Shown: positions 33,351 through 46,653 of the stretch, piece by piece
Layout: each line of letters starts with the position of its first letter
How positions within the stretch are numbered: the stretch's first letter is position 1
Assembly (NCBI GenBank): GCA_028673005.1
Contig: CM054113.1
Location: 36,894,117-36,958,116 of the forward strand
Origin: Tanypteryx hageni
Taxonomy: Eukaryota > Arthropoda > Insecta > Odonata > Petaluridae
Length of the DNA: 64,000 nucleotides
Reading direction: 5' to 3'
Notes under the pieces: model-generated
Database searches by the model: none
The model's input: only the letters and a program-made list of their open reading frames with translations
Told to the model about the DNA's origin: nothing
Made by a program: the position numbers and the translations under genes

Positions 33351-34860
33351 AGTGGACGGAGGTTTTGGCGAGTGGTTGGGAAATCTAACGATGATCTGCC
33401 GCAGATATGTTTTGGACTAGCGCCATAGGGGTTCTCTTTTCTCTCTCTCTCTTTCTTAAAACGCCTTAGGACGCACCCAGCTGTTATGGAATGAGACGGG
33501 TATCAAAGACTCTGGAGGCAGTTTGCGGCGAGATAAGATAATAAGGGGAGGGGAAAGGGTTAATCACTTAGGAAGGAAGGAAGGAGAGAAAAAATAAAAT
33601 CTGTAAAGTAATGTGCCTCTTGAGGACGGTTCCGGAGAATGATACGATAAAAACGAGTAGGGAGGAATTACATTGGCGACATTAATGCTGTTGCTGCTTT
33701 AATTTTAATTTCCGGATTCGTGTTATACGAAGCAGTGAATTTATTTAACGACACCGACCCGTGTGAGTGTCTAATTTTTCGTATGCACAATCCCACGAGG
33801 ATGTACCTATTACAAACGGATAATTAACGAAAAGGACTTCTCCAGACGCCATCATAAACGTTTTTCATGCGTATTTTACAACCCTAGCGCAGCATGGTTG
33901 GCGATCATAATTTTTGACCTTTTTATTCTTTTAAATCCCCGGCCAGGCATAAAATTTTTAATCGACTTGAGGAAATCGCGATTGTTCGACGGACGTTTTT
34001 ATTGCTATAGTTTCGTTAATGGACTCGTCTGAGTGTTCCGCGGGAGATCGTAAGGTGTATTAAGGACTAATTGTCGGTTTTATTTTTCGCGAGAGTTAAA
34101 TTTACGGGAGGTAGGGGGCGCGGTTGCGATCGATAGGTGTTTTTTTCACACGGTCCTAAAACAACATCCGAACGTGAGTGTGTCACGCAGACAGACAACA
34201 CGTTACGGAAGGATAGACCTGCCTCGAACAAATTTTTGCGACTGACGATCGAATTTTCAGCTACTCTCGAAGGAGGAAAAAAACAAATATTTTTCTCGAG
34301 GAAAGTCATTAAATCAGAGACACGAAAAAGCAGGAAGGAAATGGCCGTTACGAATATAAATATACTGAAAGCCGAGGTTTCGAAATTAATGCGCATTCCT
34401 TAATGTCGAGACTTAAGATTTTAAAAACCTTGATAACGTAGAAAAACGTGTAACCAGCCTTTCCATCTGGCGAATTAGAGAGAAAGAAGAGGAGAGGAAG
34501 AGAAAGATGGAATAAACAGGCATAGATAAAGCGAGAGGAGGAACTGAAGAAAGTGGAGCGGGAGAAAGAAAAGAAAGAAAATCGTACAAGTCCTTAAAGA
34601 AACACGTTCTTTTAACTGCCCCCTCTCTCTTTTTACGAAAACAAAAATATAAGTAAACGAGGCGGAGTCATTAATTTTTTTTTACGGTCACCGTTTCGCG
34701 CAAACGTAACGTACACACGTACCCAGGTAAGTACAAAACGGGCGGCGTCTTTATTTACGTCACTCTTTCGCACTCACACACCCTCTTTTTACAGCCACTT
34801 CCGTCCGTATTTCAAAAGCGTGTCTTCAGAGCTGTCTTTATATTATATATGTATATCTAT
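33351..34860. other. Unannotated stretch
   Basis: Overlapping frames on both strands near 34067-34403 (109 and 88 codons) have no recognised domain. 34480-34580 is purine-rich. Nothing else was seen. Confidence 0.4.
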
Positions 34861-34889
34861 TTTCTCTCAGTCACTGACGAAGGTCTATA

Positions 34890-34891
<2 letters not shown>

Positions 34892-34955
<64 letters not shown>
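34892..34955. repeat. (TA)n microsatellite beside a CTGACGAAGG motif
   Basis: About 64 bp of TA repeats. Just upstream, CTGACGAAGG (34873-34882) matches the start of the hammerhead core at 3423, but no GAAA partner follows, so this may be a relic of the same repeat family. Confidence 0.9.
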
Positions 34956-34958
<3 letters not shown>

Positions 34959-37585
34959 CTCTCTCTTTTCATAGCCGCGTCCAGACGGTGGCAATCAGTC
35001 CCCCTGTCAGCCTTGTTCATACGTATTCCGGTCTTGCGGCCTCTGAGAAAGAGACGCGTCATATTCACGACCTCCTATCTCAGAGAGAGAGACTCAAGAA
35101 GAACACGGAGCTCACATCGAAAATTTAAAGAAGCTCTCGTGTCGTTTGTCAGAGGGATCGGAGAAAGAGGGAGACTTGGGGCCGCCGACAGGAGTAGTCC
35201 TTGAACTGTCTTGCATCTCCTTCGGGAATAAATCTGTCAGTATGGAAAGTGATATCTTGTCGAATGCGAACAGAAGGCTTTGAAGCGCGTCGCGCCGGAC
35301 GAAGAGTTCTTCAAAGACATGAGATTATTTTTTCGTCGGAACATTTTCCCTCGATTTTTTCTGCGGAGGAAAACTCCATTTCGAGGAGGAACTTACGGAA
35401 ATTTGTCCAAAAATATTGAACTTTCTCTGGAAAATCGTACATTTATTAACATGTTCGATTTGAGGAGCTGCAATTATTGTCAATTTTCCCTTTCTTGTAT
35501 TCTGTAGTTTTCCACATCTGCAGTCATAATAAAGTGAGGGCAATTTTGAATGTCCGAAATAGAACTTCGCTAAATGAATGCTATTTGCGTGCGTGGCGAA
35601 TATTAATATAGTTTCATTTATATCTTCGCTAAATTTGTGTCTATAACATAAAATATAGTTCACACAATAAAAAAATATGATGTGGCCACCACATGACTTT
35701 CTCCATACCTGTAATATTTCTAAAAATTCCATATAGGTTAAATGATAATGAATATTTTAAGGAACTGCGAGAAAAATTTAAAGACCTTACAAAGAACAGA
35801 AATAGACTCATACCGTAGCCTTCTGATATTGGATATAGCCAGGAATCTCCAACAATTAAGAAAATAAAAAGGAGCATTACGAACAATAAGACGTAACTAA
35901 GCGTCAATTTTTAACAATAGTCGCCGGTAGGTGGTGGCAGCTAAAAATTAGTTTTTAAAATATCTCTTGAACAATGCCTTATATGGGAAAATATTTCAAA
36001 CAAAGGTTGTATAAAATTAAATTTACTACAACATTTATTCCAAGATTTCTTTACATTAATCAAATATTTAAAAAAACGAATGTGGCAAGAGTAAACACCC
36101 ACTTTCGGTTGACCGATCTTTACCAAAAACTAATCATTTCTTATGACTATCATAAAAATGTTAAATATAAAATTTCGCGTTGACCTGATGATTAGTTTTT
36201 GAGTTAGAGCACCCACAAAAAAATATCGCATACACACACAGACATCGTCGAGAAAATAGTCAAAACGTGTTCAGAGGACCTCAAAACGCGCATTTCCGTT
36301 GAAATCTTTTCATGAAAACAATACTTTCCTCTATACTACGTACGTATGGATAAAGTAAAAACTGAGTGAGATCAATCCATTCTTCACATAAATAAGAATA
36401 TAACATCAAATCTAGTATCCTTAAATAAGAAATGGCGTCGATGACCTATATAGATTCAAAACTGTGAAATTTAAAAGAGGAATTCAAAAAACAGATTAGA
36501 TAAGTACCTCAGCTTCATAAACCATTACTCATTTAGTGAGCTAGAATCTCTGTAATTTTTCTTTGAAACCCTTCTTCCCTTAAAAAAATAATACATGGTA
36601 AAAGTTCCATAAGGAGTTCGATGAACAGTAAAGAAACTCAGTAAAAGAAAGTGAATTGAATGAGAAACGATGCATCAGAACGGCGCTTACTGAATTTAAT
36701 TGCTACTTCTTAACTTTCAAGGACATTGTTAATACTTTAATTCAAATTCCTAAAAATCAATTTTTCCATGACTGGTAATTTTGACTTTCACGTAGAAAAT
36801 TCACGTGCAACATATATTTATGAAGCAATGAATTTTATCATAAGCCACTGTAAATAAATGAGGACTTTGTGGCAATAGAAAACTTTACTTCAGCGAGCGA
36901 GATAATGAGACGATTGCGAGAGAAATTGTTGATGAAGAATGGAATACATTTAGAGAGCCAGTAAGAATGGAAATCCTACGATTTACCTTATATTACAAAA
37001 ACCCTTATTTTTAATGGTGTCAGGAATTTGAGGATATTATCATTGAGAAAAGGTGATAGATATGAAAAAAAGAGTAGATGTTATCGTAATTATAATTTGA
37101 AAGGATAATTTTAAGGTTTGAAAGGTTTCCTAAGGATAGAATGAATATAGCTTCACGATTTTGTGTCACCTATCTCACTGTTTTGAATTACAGTTGATTC
37201 ACTCGCTATAAGGTTCACAGATTCGTGATCTTCGCATCGACTCGAGCGAAGATCACGAGCGAGACAGAGGTGCAATGCACTTCTCTGGCGATTTTTAATG
37301 CAAATTCTTTGGTAATGACGTACTTTTCTTAAGGTCGTGCGTTTGTTCTGCGCTGAACTTTTAATTCGACCGTTGGAGTAAGGCTTTAAATGCGCCACGA
37401 TCAATTTTCCGACGAGATGATAACGTAGACCAAATGATTTTGAAAAGCATAGAGGAGGGAAGAGAAGTCGGTTTAAACAGTTTTAAGTAGTTGACTATAA
37501 GCGTGTTGCGAAATCACATGACGTATGAGATCTTCATAGAAACCATTGCTCGCATGGAGCGATGCTAACCTTTAGGGCAGCAGTG
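34956..37585. other. AT-rich stretch with one inverted repeat
   Basis: AAAAACTAATCAT (36125-36137) and its complement ATGATTAGTTTTT (36187-36199) form a 13-bp inverted repeat, followed by an ACACACACAGACATCGTCGA segment that looks like dispersed repeat DNA. No genes recognised. Confidence 0.45.
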
Positions 37586-37587
37586 TT

Positions 37588-37680
37588 TTTCAAAGAACGG
37601 GTCACGAACCAAACCTGTGTCACGGAGCATAATATGCTGGGTCGTACACAATGCAAGCGTTCATCGAAGAACGAATGAAT
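37588..37680. mobile_element. hAT-like terminus fragment
   Basis: CAGTGTTTTTCAAAGAACGG followed by GTCACGAACC and GGGTCG is a typical hAT MITE left end. The right end is not clear; a weak candidate (AAAAAGGTTGCAATAC) lies near 37889. Confidence 0.4.
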
Positions 37681-40600
37681 GATATCAGAACTGATGGAGC
37701 GAAGTTCGAGTAATAGGTAAATGGCTTAGTTCTGGCATGTAATGAGTTATTATATTCCGAGTTTATGGACATTTATCACAAAATTTTCATATATGGAAGA
37801 GCCACAGATCTGTGTTATTTTCTATTTGATGACGAGACAAAAAAAATGCCGATCCAATGGATGGGAAATATTTTGTGGACCAAACGTAAAAAGGTTGCAA
37901 TACATTTCAATTTTACTATGTTATAGGAGAACATATTTATTCACCTTAAACATCTAGCTTTGGCCGTTAAATATTTAATAAAATGGTGTAAACAAAATTA
38001 AACTGGTTATTATTTGCGCAGCTCAGAGAATTAATTCGTCTCTGCGCGCTACATTGGGTATGAGTCCTATTAGTAATATTATAGTATATTTTTAATTAAT
38101 CTCCAAATGGCGCCAAACCAATTAGCACGCTTATTTGGCAAAAGTCGGAGTTATTCCAACCCAAGCAAAAAATATCCAAGCAAATGTAAATGTCACAAGG
38201 TAAGGTTTCTCGATCCGTTACTTCTACATGAGGTCACGACGCCATTTTCACGGCAATTTCTAACAAACTTCTGTGAGAATCATGGAAAGATACGCAGAGG
38301 GTTTAAAAGGCAGCTAATTGCCAACTTTTAAGCCGATGAATTATTGAAAGATTTTCTCTTATATGGTAAAGCTCTTAGAATTCAAACGCCAGAGTTTTAA
38401 CAAAAGGATATACTGTTCGTCGTTAACGTCATTTTCACAGGATGCTATTAGAAGAGCTAAAACCGCAACTTTTTAATTGAGTGTAATGGATCCTTGCTTT
38501 ACCATTCGTCACTCCTGCGTGTACGACATTAGAAAAACACTAACAGTGACGTAAGTGGTTCCTAGAACAATAAAAACTTGGAAAAACCGTAATTATCTTT
38601 TCAATTGCAAAATAACCGTATCCAGTGGATTCGAAAACCGTTCTTCTTAGAGCTTAGTTTTTATTTCTGTCATATACTCATGTTTCTTACAGTATTCGAT
38701 ATACGATATAAACTGAGCTTAATTATTCGCATTTGAATTTACATACATTATCCATATCAGCACTTTAGAAGTATGCAAAAAGTTTCAAACATTCTATATT
38801 ACTGGTCTTAGTGTTAAATTTCCCCTTTTACTATGATGGCAATTCAATAACTTTGGTGATAATTAACAGATTTTTGAACATCCTGTTAAAAAATAGCGCA
38901 CGTAACGGTGAATCCGCAATGCTTTTAATACTTTGAGAATCCCTCATCAACTGACGTTTAAAAAAATCTTGTTCAAGGCTACAGAGATTATTAAACGTCT
39001 CTCTCTAAAAGGCACTATTATATTCGATGTTTTGCATTCTCATGTTAATCAAAACTTATGACTGCATGGAAAAATGAGCGCGACAGGTTTCATCGAATTG
39101 ATTATAAGATTTGACAATGACTCACGCGAACGGGCTTTAATTAGAATTTCCATAGCCATTAGGAAATTCAGCGTCATTCAAAACCGTATGAATCGGTAAC
39201 GTCGACAACGGGTGGTGTCGTCGTAGCGCAGTCTGCTCCCATCAACCCTCATTCCTCAAAAGGTCCCTTTATTAATTTCCCGCGTCTATTCTAATAATCC
39301 CCTTATCCGCGCGGGGGCAGGTCGGAGGGCGAGATTTTCCGCGCGGGAAGGGAGCTCATGTCATCAACTCAGTCCATGGCAAAGACGAAAATGAAACAGA
39401 AAGAGAGAAGGAGACCACGAGTACGTGCTAAGTGACGGCGTCTCCTTGAACGAACGGGAATTTCTCGCCCTTATCGTTTTTTTTTTGCACATTGCGTTCC
39501 TCGTCTGACTCATTCGCTCGCACAATCGCCTCCAGGGGTCCAGGAGAGACGTCTGCGGAGAAAGACCGTCACGCACAACGGTGTAGAGGCCCTCCGCCGC
39601 CACCACTTCTCATTAAGCGGAGTGAGAAAAGGGCGAAAGGGAGGGAAGGCAAGAGTTTTATGGTAGGAGGGAATGCGAAGACACATGAGAAGTACTAAAC
39701 TTATAAAATTACAAACATTTTTTTATTGCCTACTATCTGTTATTACGAATTTGTTTAGGAATTTTCTTAATCGCGTTGTCGAGTTTTCTCCGGTAAACTT
39801 TTCGTTTTAATTTCTAGCATTCGTTTTAATTTTACGAGAACGGCATAAATTGTACCTCATTTAAAACTTCTTGTTTTGAAATGTAAAGTAAAAAAACGTA
39901 AAAAATATTTATCTATGCTTTTTTCATACGAAAACCTATATTTAAAAAATTTCGCCACTAAGATAAAAACAAAGAGAAGGTATTCAAAATGGTCAAAAAA
40001 GATGGTTAAATATGAATACAAAGGACACTTTCGGAAAAATTCTCCCTTTCTTTCTGGGCGTCTCTTATGTATTTATGTAAGTAGAATTCCGAATGAAGCC
40101 GTTTAGAGGCGTTAAAAGCTACCCGTTTCTTTATATATCCTTTACGGTCCATTATTTTTTATTTACTTCAAGCTCACAATCAGTTGCGCGTTTTAGTTCG
40201 AGTTAGTATTTTTATCAATAAAGGTAAATCTTTAAAGATAATATTAAAATTGCATTTTCGAATAGTTGGAGCTGAGATACAAAAATTTCGGCTGTGAGTA
40301 CGCATGGCCAATGAGGTGAGGTTTATTTACGCTTACGTTTATATCCAACGGTCCGCCAATGACACGATTCAGCGAGGGTGGCAAGTACCGAGCCCGCGAC
40401 ACGCAATTACCATACGTGCGTAAATAAGACGACCCAACGCTTTCGAATTTGCATAAATGGAATAAAAACTAAAAAAATTTGTATTCGCTCCAATCTCAAG
40501 AATCGTCATCTTGCAAAGCCCTGAATAAAATGCCATCCTCAATTCGTTCAAATGGTTATTATAAGAGAACGGGACATTTATCTATAATCTCTTCTGATAA

Positions 40601-41280
40601 CAAAATGGTGGAACAATGCCATGCAACAACTGAACTCTTATGCTGTAGAAGTTTTGACTGGTACGGCCTAAATAAGTCGAAAACACGAGAGGTTTCAATA
40701 AAGTTGGAAACTATGATATTCTTTGCGACTTTTATAAACGATCGAAATTGGGTTTCTGTTTTTGTTTAATGTGCAGTATAACTCCGATTACCCTCACTTT
40801 TATAAATTAAATTTACGACGAAACGGAGGGGATAATTTTATCCTCTACATGCCTGTATCATTATGATGTAATTTTTTATTGAGTTTTAAGTCAAGGGGTT
40901 TCGTCTATATTTTGAAAACACCTAGCTTTCCATGTTCCCAAAATGAAGAAGGGAGAAAGCATTCCATGGCCATGAGAATATTTTGATGTTAATATTTCTC
41001 AATTAATGAATCGTTTTCCACGCTTCTTGTCGGCGTCTTTGATGAAATGGTGCCAAAAAGATGAAAAAGTGCGCAACGTGCAAGGTCTTTATATCTCCTG
41101 TTTTGAAGCCTTGCCCATTTCTCACGCCACGCAAATTATCAAATACTTGAAGATCACACCGCATACTGACTAAAGTGCGTTACTTTTAATTAAAAAATTG
41201 AATAAAAACTGGAGCCATTTCACACGATAAAAGATTCATACATGAAATATCCATCCTACCTTATAATGATCAAGATAACT
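37681..41280. other. AT-rich stretch without recognised features
   Basis: About 3.6 kb with short unrecognised frames only. GC-richer patches lie near 39310-39350 and 39530-39600. Confidence 0.4.
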
Positions 41281-41284
41281 TCAA

Positions 41285-41352
41285 TAGCCATAAGACTGTT
41301 GGGGAAATCAGATGAACATTTCAGTCACAAAGAAGCCACCCTCAGTGGCAGT
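41285..41352 (-). repeat. Hammerhead-like repeat (subfamily 2), reverse copy
   Basis: The minus strand reads CTGAGGG (plus 41339-41345), GTGGCTTCTTTGTGACT, GAAA (plus 41319-41322), then ATCTGATTTCCCCAAC and CTTATGGCTATTGAAG. The order and spacing match the copies at 5475 and 8724. The core has CUGAGGG in place of CUGANGA, so ribozyme activity is doubtful. Confidence 0.55.
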
Positions 41353-44055
41353 TCACTGACCGTCGATTCTAACAATTAAAACTGTAAATATTGCAATTAC
41401 TTCTCGTGATATTTTCAGGGAATCGAATACTCTCACATATGCACGCATTTATACTTAATTCATGAACAAATATTCAATTCTTAACGTAGGTAGTTTTATG
41501 TTTTCCAGTCATTAAATCTGAAATTCATTGATGACAAATAACATGGCAGTTGAAATTGGAAATAAGGTTTATTCGGCGATAAGTATTATCGTTAGAAGAG
41601 TTGCCTATGTCACTTTTTGGCATAAGTGTAGTTCACCATTTGATGCTTAAAATACTGACAGCATTTTAACAGAGTCAGAAATGTGAACTCATGGTTATTT
41701 TACAGTCAATAATCTGATGTTGGCGAATTGATTTTTCCAAAAAAACTGCAAAATCATGCCTTAACTCATTCATTAATTATTTATTATCGCCACGAAATCT
41801 CGCCGTCGAAAATATCAATTCACAAATGGGACGTAAAATAAACCCGCCTTCCTAATTAGCATATCTAAGGATTGGCGGTTGAAAAAATCACCCTTCGAGA
41901 AGACGGGAATGCAAAATACCCTCCGCGTCACTTCCATCCATTGATGTATTCCTCCGCGGCTTCGCGAGCTGACTCTTAAGTCAGCGGAGTGGCGGGAGAC
42001 AAAATAATTTCAGGAAAAGTCTCTCAAAACACTCGTCCTCCCGCGTAAAAATCCTGATTAATGAACAGGCGGTTTGACAACGGGGATCGTCGGGTTTTTA
42101 AAGAGGTCTCCCTCGACATTAGTCATCCCTACAGCATCAACGGCGCGCACAACGCCGCGCTACGAGGCGAACGAGATTGATGGCCCATTGCGCAGTAAAC
42201 ACGCTCATTACTCTCTCCATCTCTCTCGTGTCTCGTTCCACGGCGTGGGCAGGGAAGGTCGCCACGCCGTTTAACAAACGAGCCCTCAACATCGCCCCGT
42301 TTAAAAAGGGAAAACCCCCTTTGGTCACGCGGGGGAGGAATATACGACTCGATCTACATTTACCAACGCCGGTAGACGATCCAAAATGTCGGAGAATTTA
42401 TGGTAATTTAACCAAGGACTATACTAAAAATATACAATGTGCCATCTAATAATAACATTTTCGCAGAGTCAAAAATGAAACGGCCATCTCTTACTAAACG
42501 ATCGATGGATTTTAAAATCAAAATTTCAGGACTCAGCACTAAGACTTTCCAACATTAACCGCTTTAAAAACTTCGACACGAGGTTTTGAAGAGATTTAAT
42601 AATTTATATATTCTGATATCAACGTGACTTTGTTTTCTACGCTATTCGCTATATTTCTCAGCAAAACACGATGCCGGTTTCTTAGAAAAAATCTCTGGGG
42701 TTTAATCCAGGCTACAAACCCTCTCGTCCGCCTTCGGTTTTCTAAGATTTAAATACCTTCCCTTCCCTTTCATTTTCGCAGTTCAGTGAATCGTCTTTTA
42801 TAGCACCGTTCCGCGTTTACTAGAGGGTCCTGAGCCAGTTAGTTATTTATTTCAGGGCGTCGAGTCGAAGCTGAACTGTAAAAACCGCCAAATTACACTT
42901 CTTTTTTTAATTTCCCTCTTATTTTCATGTTGAGTAGCAGCGAGTTATAAGTGGTAACCCTAAAGTCTACTCTACTCTACTTGAACTGGCATCTATAGCC
43001 TCTTATCAAGTCACCGAAAGCCTTCCACGCATGCACATTATATTTTTTCCACAAGATAAGAGCAAAAATAGTAAAATCAATTTCAATTTTCAGTTACTCG
43101 TTTTATTTACGGCGACCGTTTCTTGGTGTAAACCAATCAGCATAACCTACCTTGTTTATAATGGTTATTTTAAAATAAAAACATTTTCTTGTCCCTAGCT
43201 CTTTAACACTATAGTGAAAGCTCGAAGACAAGTGCTTTAGATTATTTGGCTCTCATCGACATCTTTTACAAATTAAAAGTTCGCAGAATATGTTTTTCTT
43301 TTTTCGATTGTGTAGGTTAATCAACTTATTTTTATCGTTGAGGTTCATAATTTGGAAAGAGAGGTTATATGTACTTGGCAATTGTGCCTTCTTTTTTTCA
43401 AATCTTTGTTGGATGTAAGATAAAATTAAATGTACTCCAATTAAAATTATACGAAAACAAGTAAGGGAAGAATTGAGGAAAAAAATATATAAGGCGCTTT
43501 TTTCACCAGCCGCTGTCTTTCCAGCGGAGTAGAAAATCGCATATGCAATATATTGCTGGTTGCCTACATTTGCAGCTGCATGTAGTACATACTTTTTAAC
43601 GATTTTTCCGAACACTTCCCAGCAGCAAGATCCAGATCCACTAAATTCATACTACCTCTAACTCTTATATAGACCAATATATCCTAAAAATTTAGTTTCT
43701 CTACATTTCAGAATATCAGAGATATTCCTCGTACAGACAGATGGCCGGACGGACAGACAAACCGAATACATAAGCGATTTTTTAGAGAAAAAATGCTAAA
43801 AATGTCCCTGATTTTGTTTTGTATATATAAAAGTAATTATATGACACGAATAAATACATTTTTATTACGTATTTCTACTTTTTCAACTGCCGTCTAATTA
43901 AAAGGGCCTAGGGAAAAAATTAAAGGGGCGCCATATTATATCCTGTCTCAGGCAGGAAACTTTCGGGGCACGGCCCTGTATATAGCCTTCTGTAAATACA
44001 AAAACTCATAATAGAACTCGTCTTACGGCTGAAATTAAGTAGATGTGGCAATAAG
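41353..44055. other. AT-rich stretch with a small terminal-repeat-like block
   Basis: AAGGGCCTAGGG (near 43902) and, in reverse, CAGGGCCGTGCCCCG (near 43978) could be ends of a very short MITE, but there is no target duplication. Otherwise only short unrecognised frames. Confidence 0.4.
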
Positions 44056-44059
44056 AAGG

Positions 44060-44112
44060 TCAGGAAAACCAGATGCGCACTTCGGCAGCAAAGCTTTCGT
44101 CATCAATAGTTT
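44060..44112 (-). repeat. Hammerhead-like repeat (subfamily 2), reverse copy
   Basis: The minus strand reads TTGATGA (plus 44100-44106), CGAAAGCTTTGCTGCC, GAAG (plus 44080-44083), then ATCTGGTTTTCCTGACC. The downstream block is nearly identical to the copy at 8724. Core changes (C to T at the first base and GAAA to GAAG) predict an inactive ribozyme. Confidence 0.5.
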
Positions 44113-44570
44113 TTGGAGATACCTAGATTATCAAATAGCTGCTCTGTGCTGAAGTTTTTCCATATCACATTCACCTTATGCGTAGTGAAATTGTCCTCAA
44201 ACCAAAGATTAAAAACATGTTTTTTCATTATATCTCATTTTTGTTTTTATTTATTTTTTTAGCAAAGAAAAGAGCAGTCCTTCCGAAAAAAGAGGGCTTG
44301 AAACCTTCGCATCTTCTCCCGTTTCGGCGGGCTTCACAGGCTTTTTGACGTCTTTGACACGCGAAGGACGACGGGAAATACCGAGGACTGTCTATAGCGC
44401 TAATAAGGGAGAGGATGACGTCCGTTTTATGTCTCATCTTATCTCTGTCTCTGTCTCTTCTTCGGAAGCAATAGACGAGGAAAGTTTCGCGCGTCCTTCC
44501 ATAGGATCGGAATTCTCACTTCTTTTGTTTCTTCCTTCCCGATTTGTGGTATTTGGTCCAGCCGGGTGGA
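44113..44570. other. Stretch without recognised features
   Basis: Overlapping frames on both strands near 44228-44686 are unrecognised and partly shaped by the GA tract that follows. Confidence 0.4.
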
Positions 44571-44579
44571 ACAGCTGGT

Positions 44580-45535
44580 TCAGGGAATGGAGGGGTGGAA
44601 GAGGAAGGAAATGTAACCGAATCCGTGACATTAGGAGCGAAAGGATGGGAGGAATTGGAGATTTGGGAAGGAAAGAAAGGAGGTAATAGTAAAAAAATTA
44701 GGAGAGATGAGGGTAAAAGAGCAAGAGAGGCGGAAGGAATAGCTTGGGGAAGAAGAGAAAGGAGTGAAAGAGAAAGTCTGGAAATGAGAAGGGGAGGAAA
44801 GGGAGAGAAATTAAATGGGGGGGGGAGAGAAGGAAGAAAGGAGTGGAAGAGAGAGGGAGGGAGAAAAAAAAGGAATTAAGGGAAGAGGGTAGGGGTAAAG
44901 GAGGGGAAGAGGAGGAAGGGGGAAAAGTAGGAATTGAGGAGAGAGAGAGCTAGGAGGATGCAGAGTAAGAATAAATACGATAAGGCAGATGAGAGGATCG
45001 AGAGAGGAAAAGGCTGGAGTCACAAAAGAGAGAGAGAGAGAGAAGAGAAGAGAGAAACACGGAGGAAAGAGGAATAAAAGTGGGAAGAATAAAGGGAGAA
45101 GATTGAGAACTAGAAAGGACGGGAGAGAGAAGAGGGAGATGAGAGAAAATCAGGACAGAATGCAGAGAAGGGGAGAGATAGGAAAGAATATAGACAAATG
45201 TGAACAAGAGAAACGGCGATAGGCAAGGAAGAAGAAACAGAATGAAAAGGAAAGGACAGGGATAGATAGATAGATAGATAATCGTCTTTATTCGGGCGAA
45301 ATGTGAGTGGACGAGAGAAATTATATAGAGCAAAGGAAAGAAAGATGAGAGAGACATCGAATGAGGGAAGGAAGGAGAAAGAAAATAAAGAGAAAGGGAA
45401 TATGAGGGAGGAAGGAGATGAGAAGAATAAGTGAGAGGGAAACAGATGGGACAGAGAGTCAGGAGGAGAGAGAGAGAGTGGGGTAAAAAAGGAGGGAGAG
45501 AGAAAAGAGGAAGAAGACGATGACGCGGAATAGGA
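44580..45535. repeat. 1-kb polypurine tract
   Basis: GA-rich on the plus strand, containing a retroelement 3' tail on the minus strand (45256-45310). The long minus-strand frames (135 and 157 codons) are S/L/F/P low-complexity artefacts. Confidence 0.85.
45256..45310 (-). mobile_element. 3' tail of a non-LTR retroelement with (TATC)n end
   Basis: The minus strand reads CACATTTCGCCCGAATAAAG, then ACGATTA and five TATC units. It is the same tail as at 10497-10564, but truncated to about 45 bases plus the simple repeat. It lies on the pyrimidine strand, as does the 10.5-kb copy. Confidence 0.6.
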
Positions 45536-45539
45536 AAAG

Positions 45540-46040
45540 GTTGAAAATATTCCCAGTTTACTGGAGCTTTTTTTCGCGTCCAATTTGCACCATATTAACG
45601 TCTAATTGAGGCGATGGATTGGTCGTTAAGTAAGTCGAACGATTCTAAACGTCAACCCTAACGACCTCATTTTTCCTGGACCCCTCTTGTCTTTTGAGGT
45701 TCACTCCTCCTGAACGACTACATGAGATCCTCTCCGGAAAAGTTCGAGAAGGCAGCGGGAGAGGAGGAGAGAAGAGGAAGAGTGGGAGGAATGTGGACAG
45801 AACTTAAGAAAGCGATAATACGTATATCGATCGCTTTTTCTTTGAGTTATTGCCCTCCGTTCCGCAATTGCACGACCACCCAGGGAAATATAGAGAGATG
45901 CATAAATCACTAGCTTGGTCGGTCCATCAATGCAGAGGATTCGTTGCGTGCACGCAAGGCAATGATCTCGAGACATGTGTAGGCTGTAGTTAAAAATGCA
46001 AGGACTAAGAAGAAAAGAAACGAAAGAGGTTAAGAAGATT
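45540..46040. other. Stretch without recognised features
   Basis: A short GA-rich patch at 45745-45795; otherwise nothing recognised. Confidence 0.4.
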
Positions 46041-46044
46041 AATA

Positions 46045-46653
46045 TCTAATATATAAAAGGCAAAAACAAAAACCCCCTTCTAACTAAAATATCTCCGGAA
46101 AAAACAAACCGATTTTAATCAGTCTTTTTTTTAGGCGACAGGGCAGGCCACAAAGTAGCCTTGGATGCCACTCTTAACCCCCTCTGCTCTCGCGCAGCAC
46201 AGCCCTGATGAGAAATCCGTTTCTGTTTGTCTGTCTGTAACTATTTTCCCTTATAACTCGAGAATGCCTGAACCGATTTGCACCATTCTTTCACTAATTT
46301 GTTCAGCATCACAACGAACAGGGTTGCGTAAAAATACAGAATATACAGCGTTTTTAAGGCAAATAACGTATTTACCTCTAGTGCAAATACGTTTCACGTA
46401 CAAAAAACATATGAATATACAGTCTGATCGAAAGTTATGACATTTTTTCAAGAACCCTTTTACGGAACAAAATACTTCTCTGTAGGTATTTTTAGAAGCA
46501 ACGCTTTGTATGTTGAGCTCGCGGGCTGTGGGGAGGGTATATAAGTTGCAGCGTCGGCCGCGAGAGCGTGCGCCGAGCGCGCGGGCGGTGGGAGGGTATA
46601 TAAGTTTGTACAATCTCGAATCGCACCCGGGCAACGCCGGGTCACACAGCTAG
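46045..46653 (+). mobile_element. Non-autonomous Helitron, 609 bp
   Basis: It begins TCTAATATATAAAAGGC directly after A and ends CACACAGCTAG directly before T, the Helitron rule of TC start, CTAG end and insertion between A and T without target duplication. A GC-rich hairpin, CCCGG-GCAACG-CCGGG, lies 11 bases before CTAG, as expected for the rolling-circle terminator. No Rep or helicase is encoded. A unit of about 59 bp ending GGGTATATAAGTT is tandemly duplicated (46515-46547, 46574-46606). Confidence 0.85.

Noticed and set aside
34873..34882. CTGACGAAGG next to (TA)n as a full hammerhead
   Set aside because: No GAAA partner follows; kept only as a hint of the same repeat family.
43900..43980. 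Very short MITE with AGGGCC ends
   Set aside because: Terminal similarity is limited to about seven bases and no target duplication is visible.
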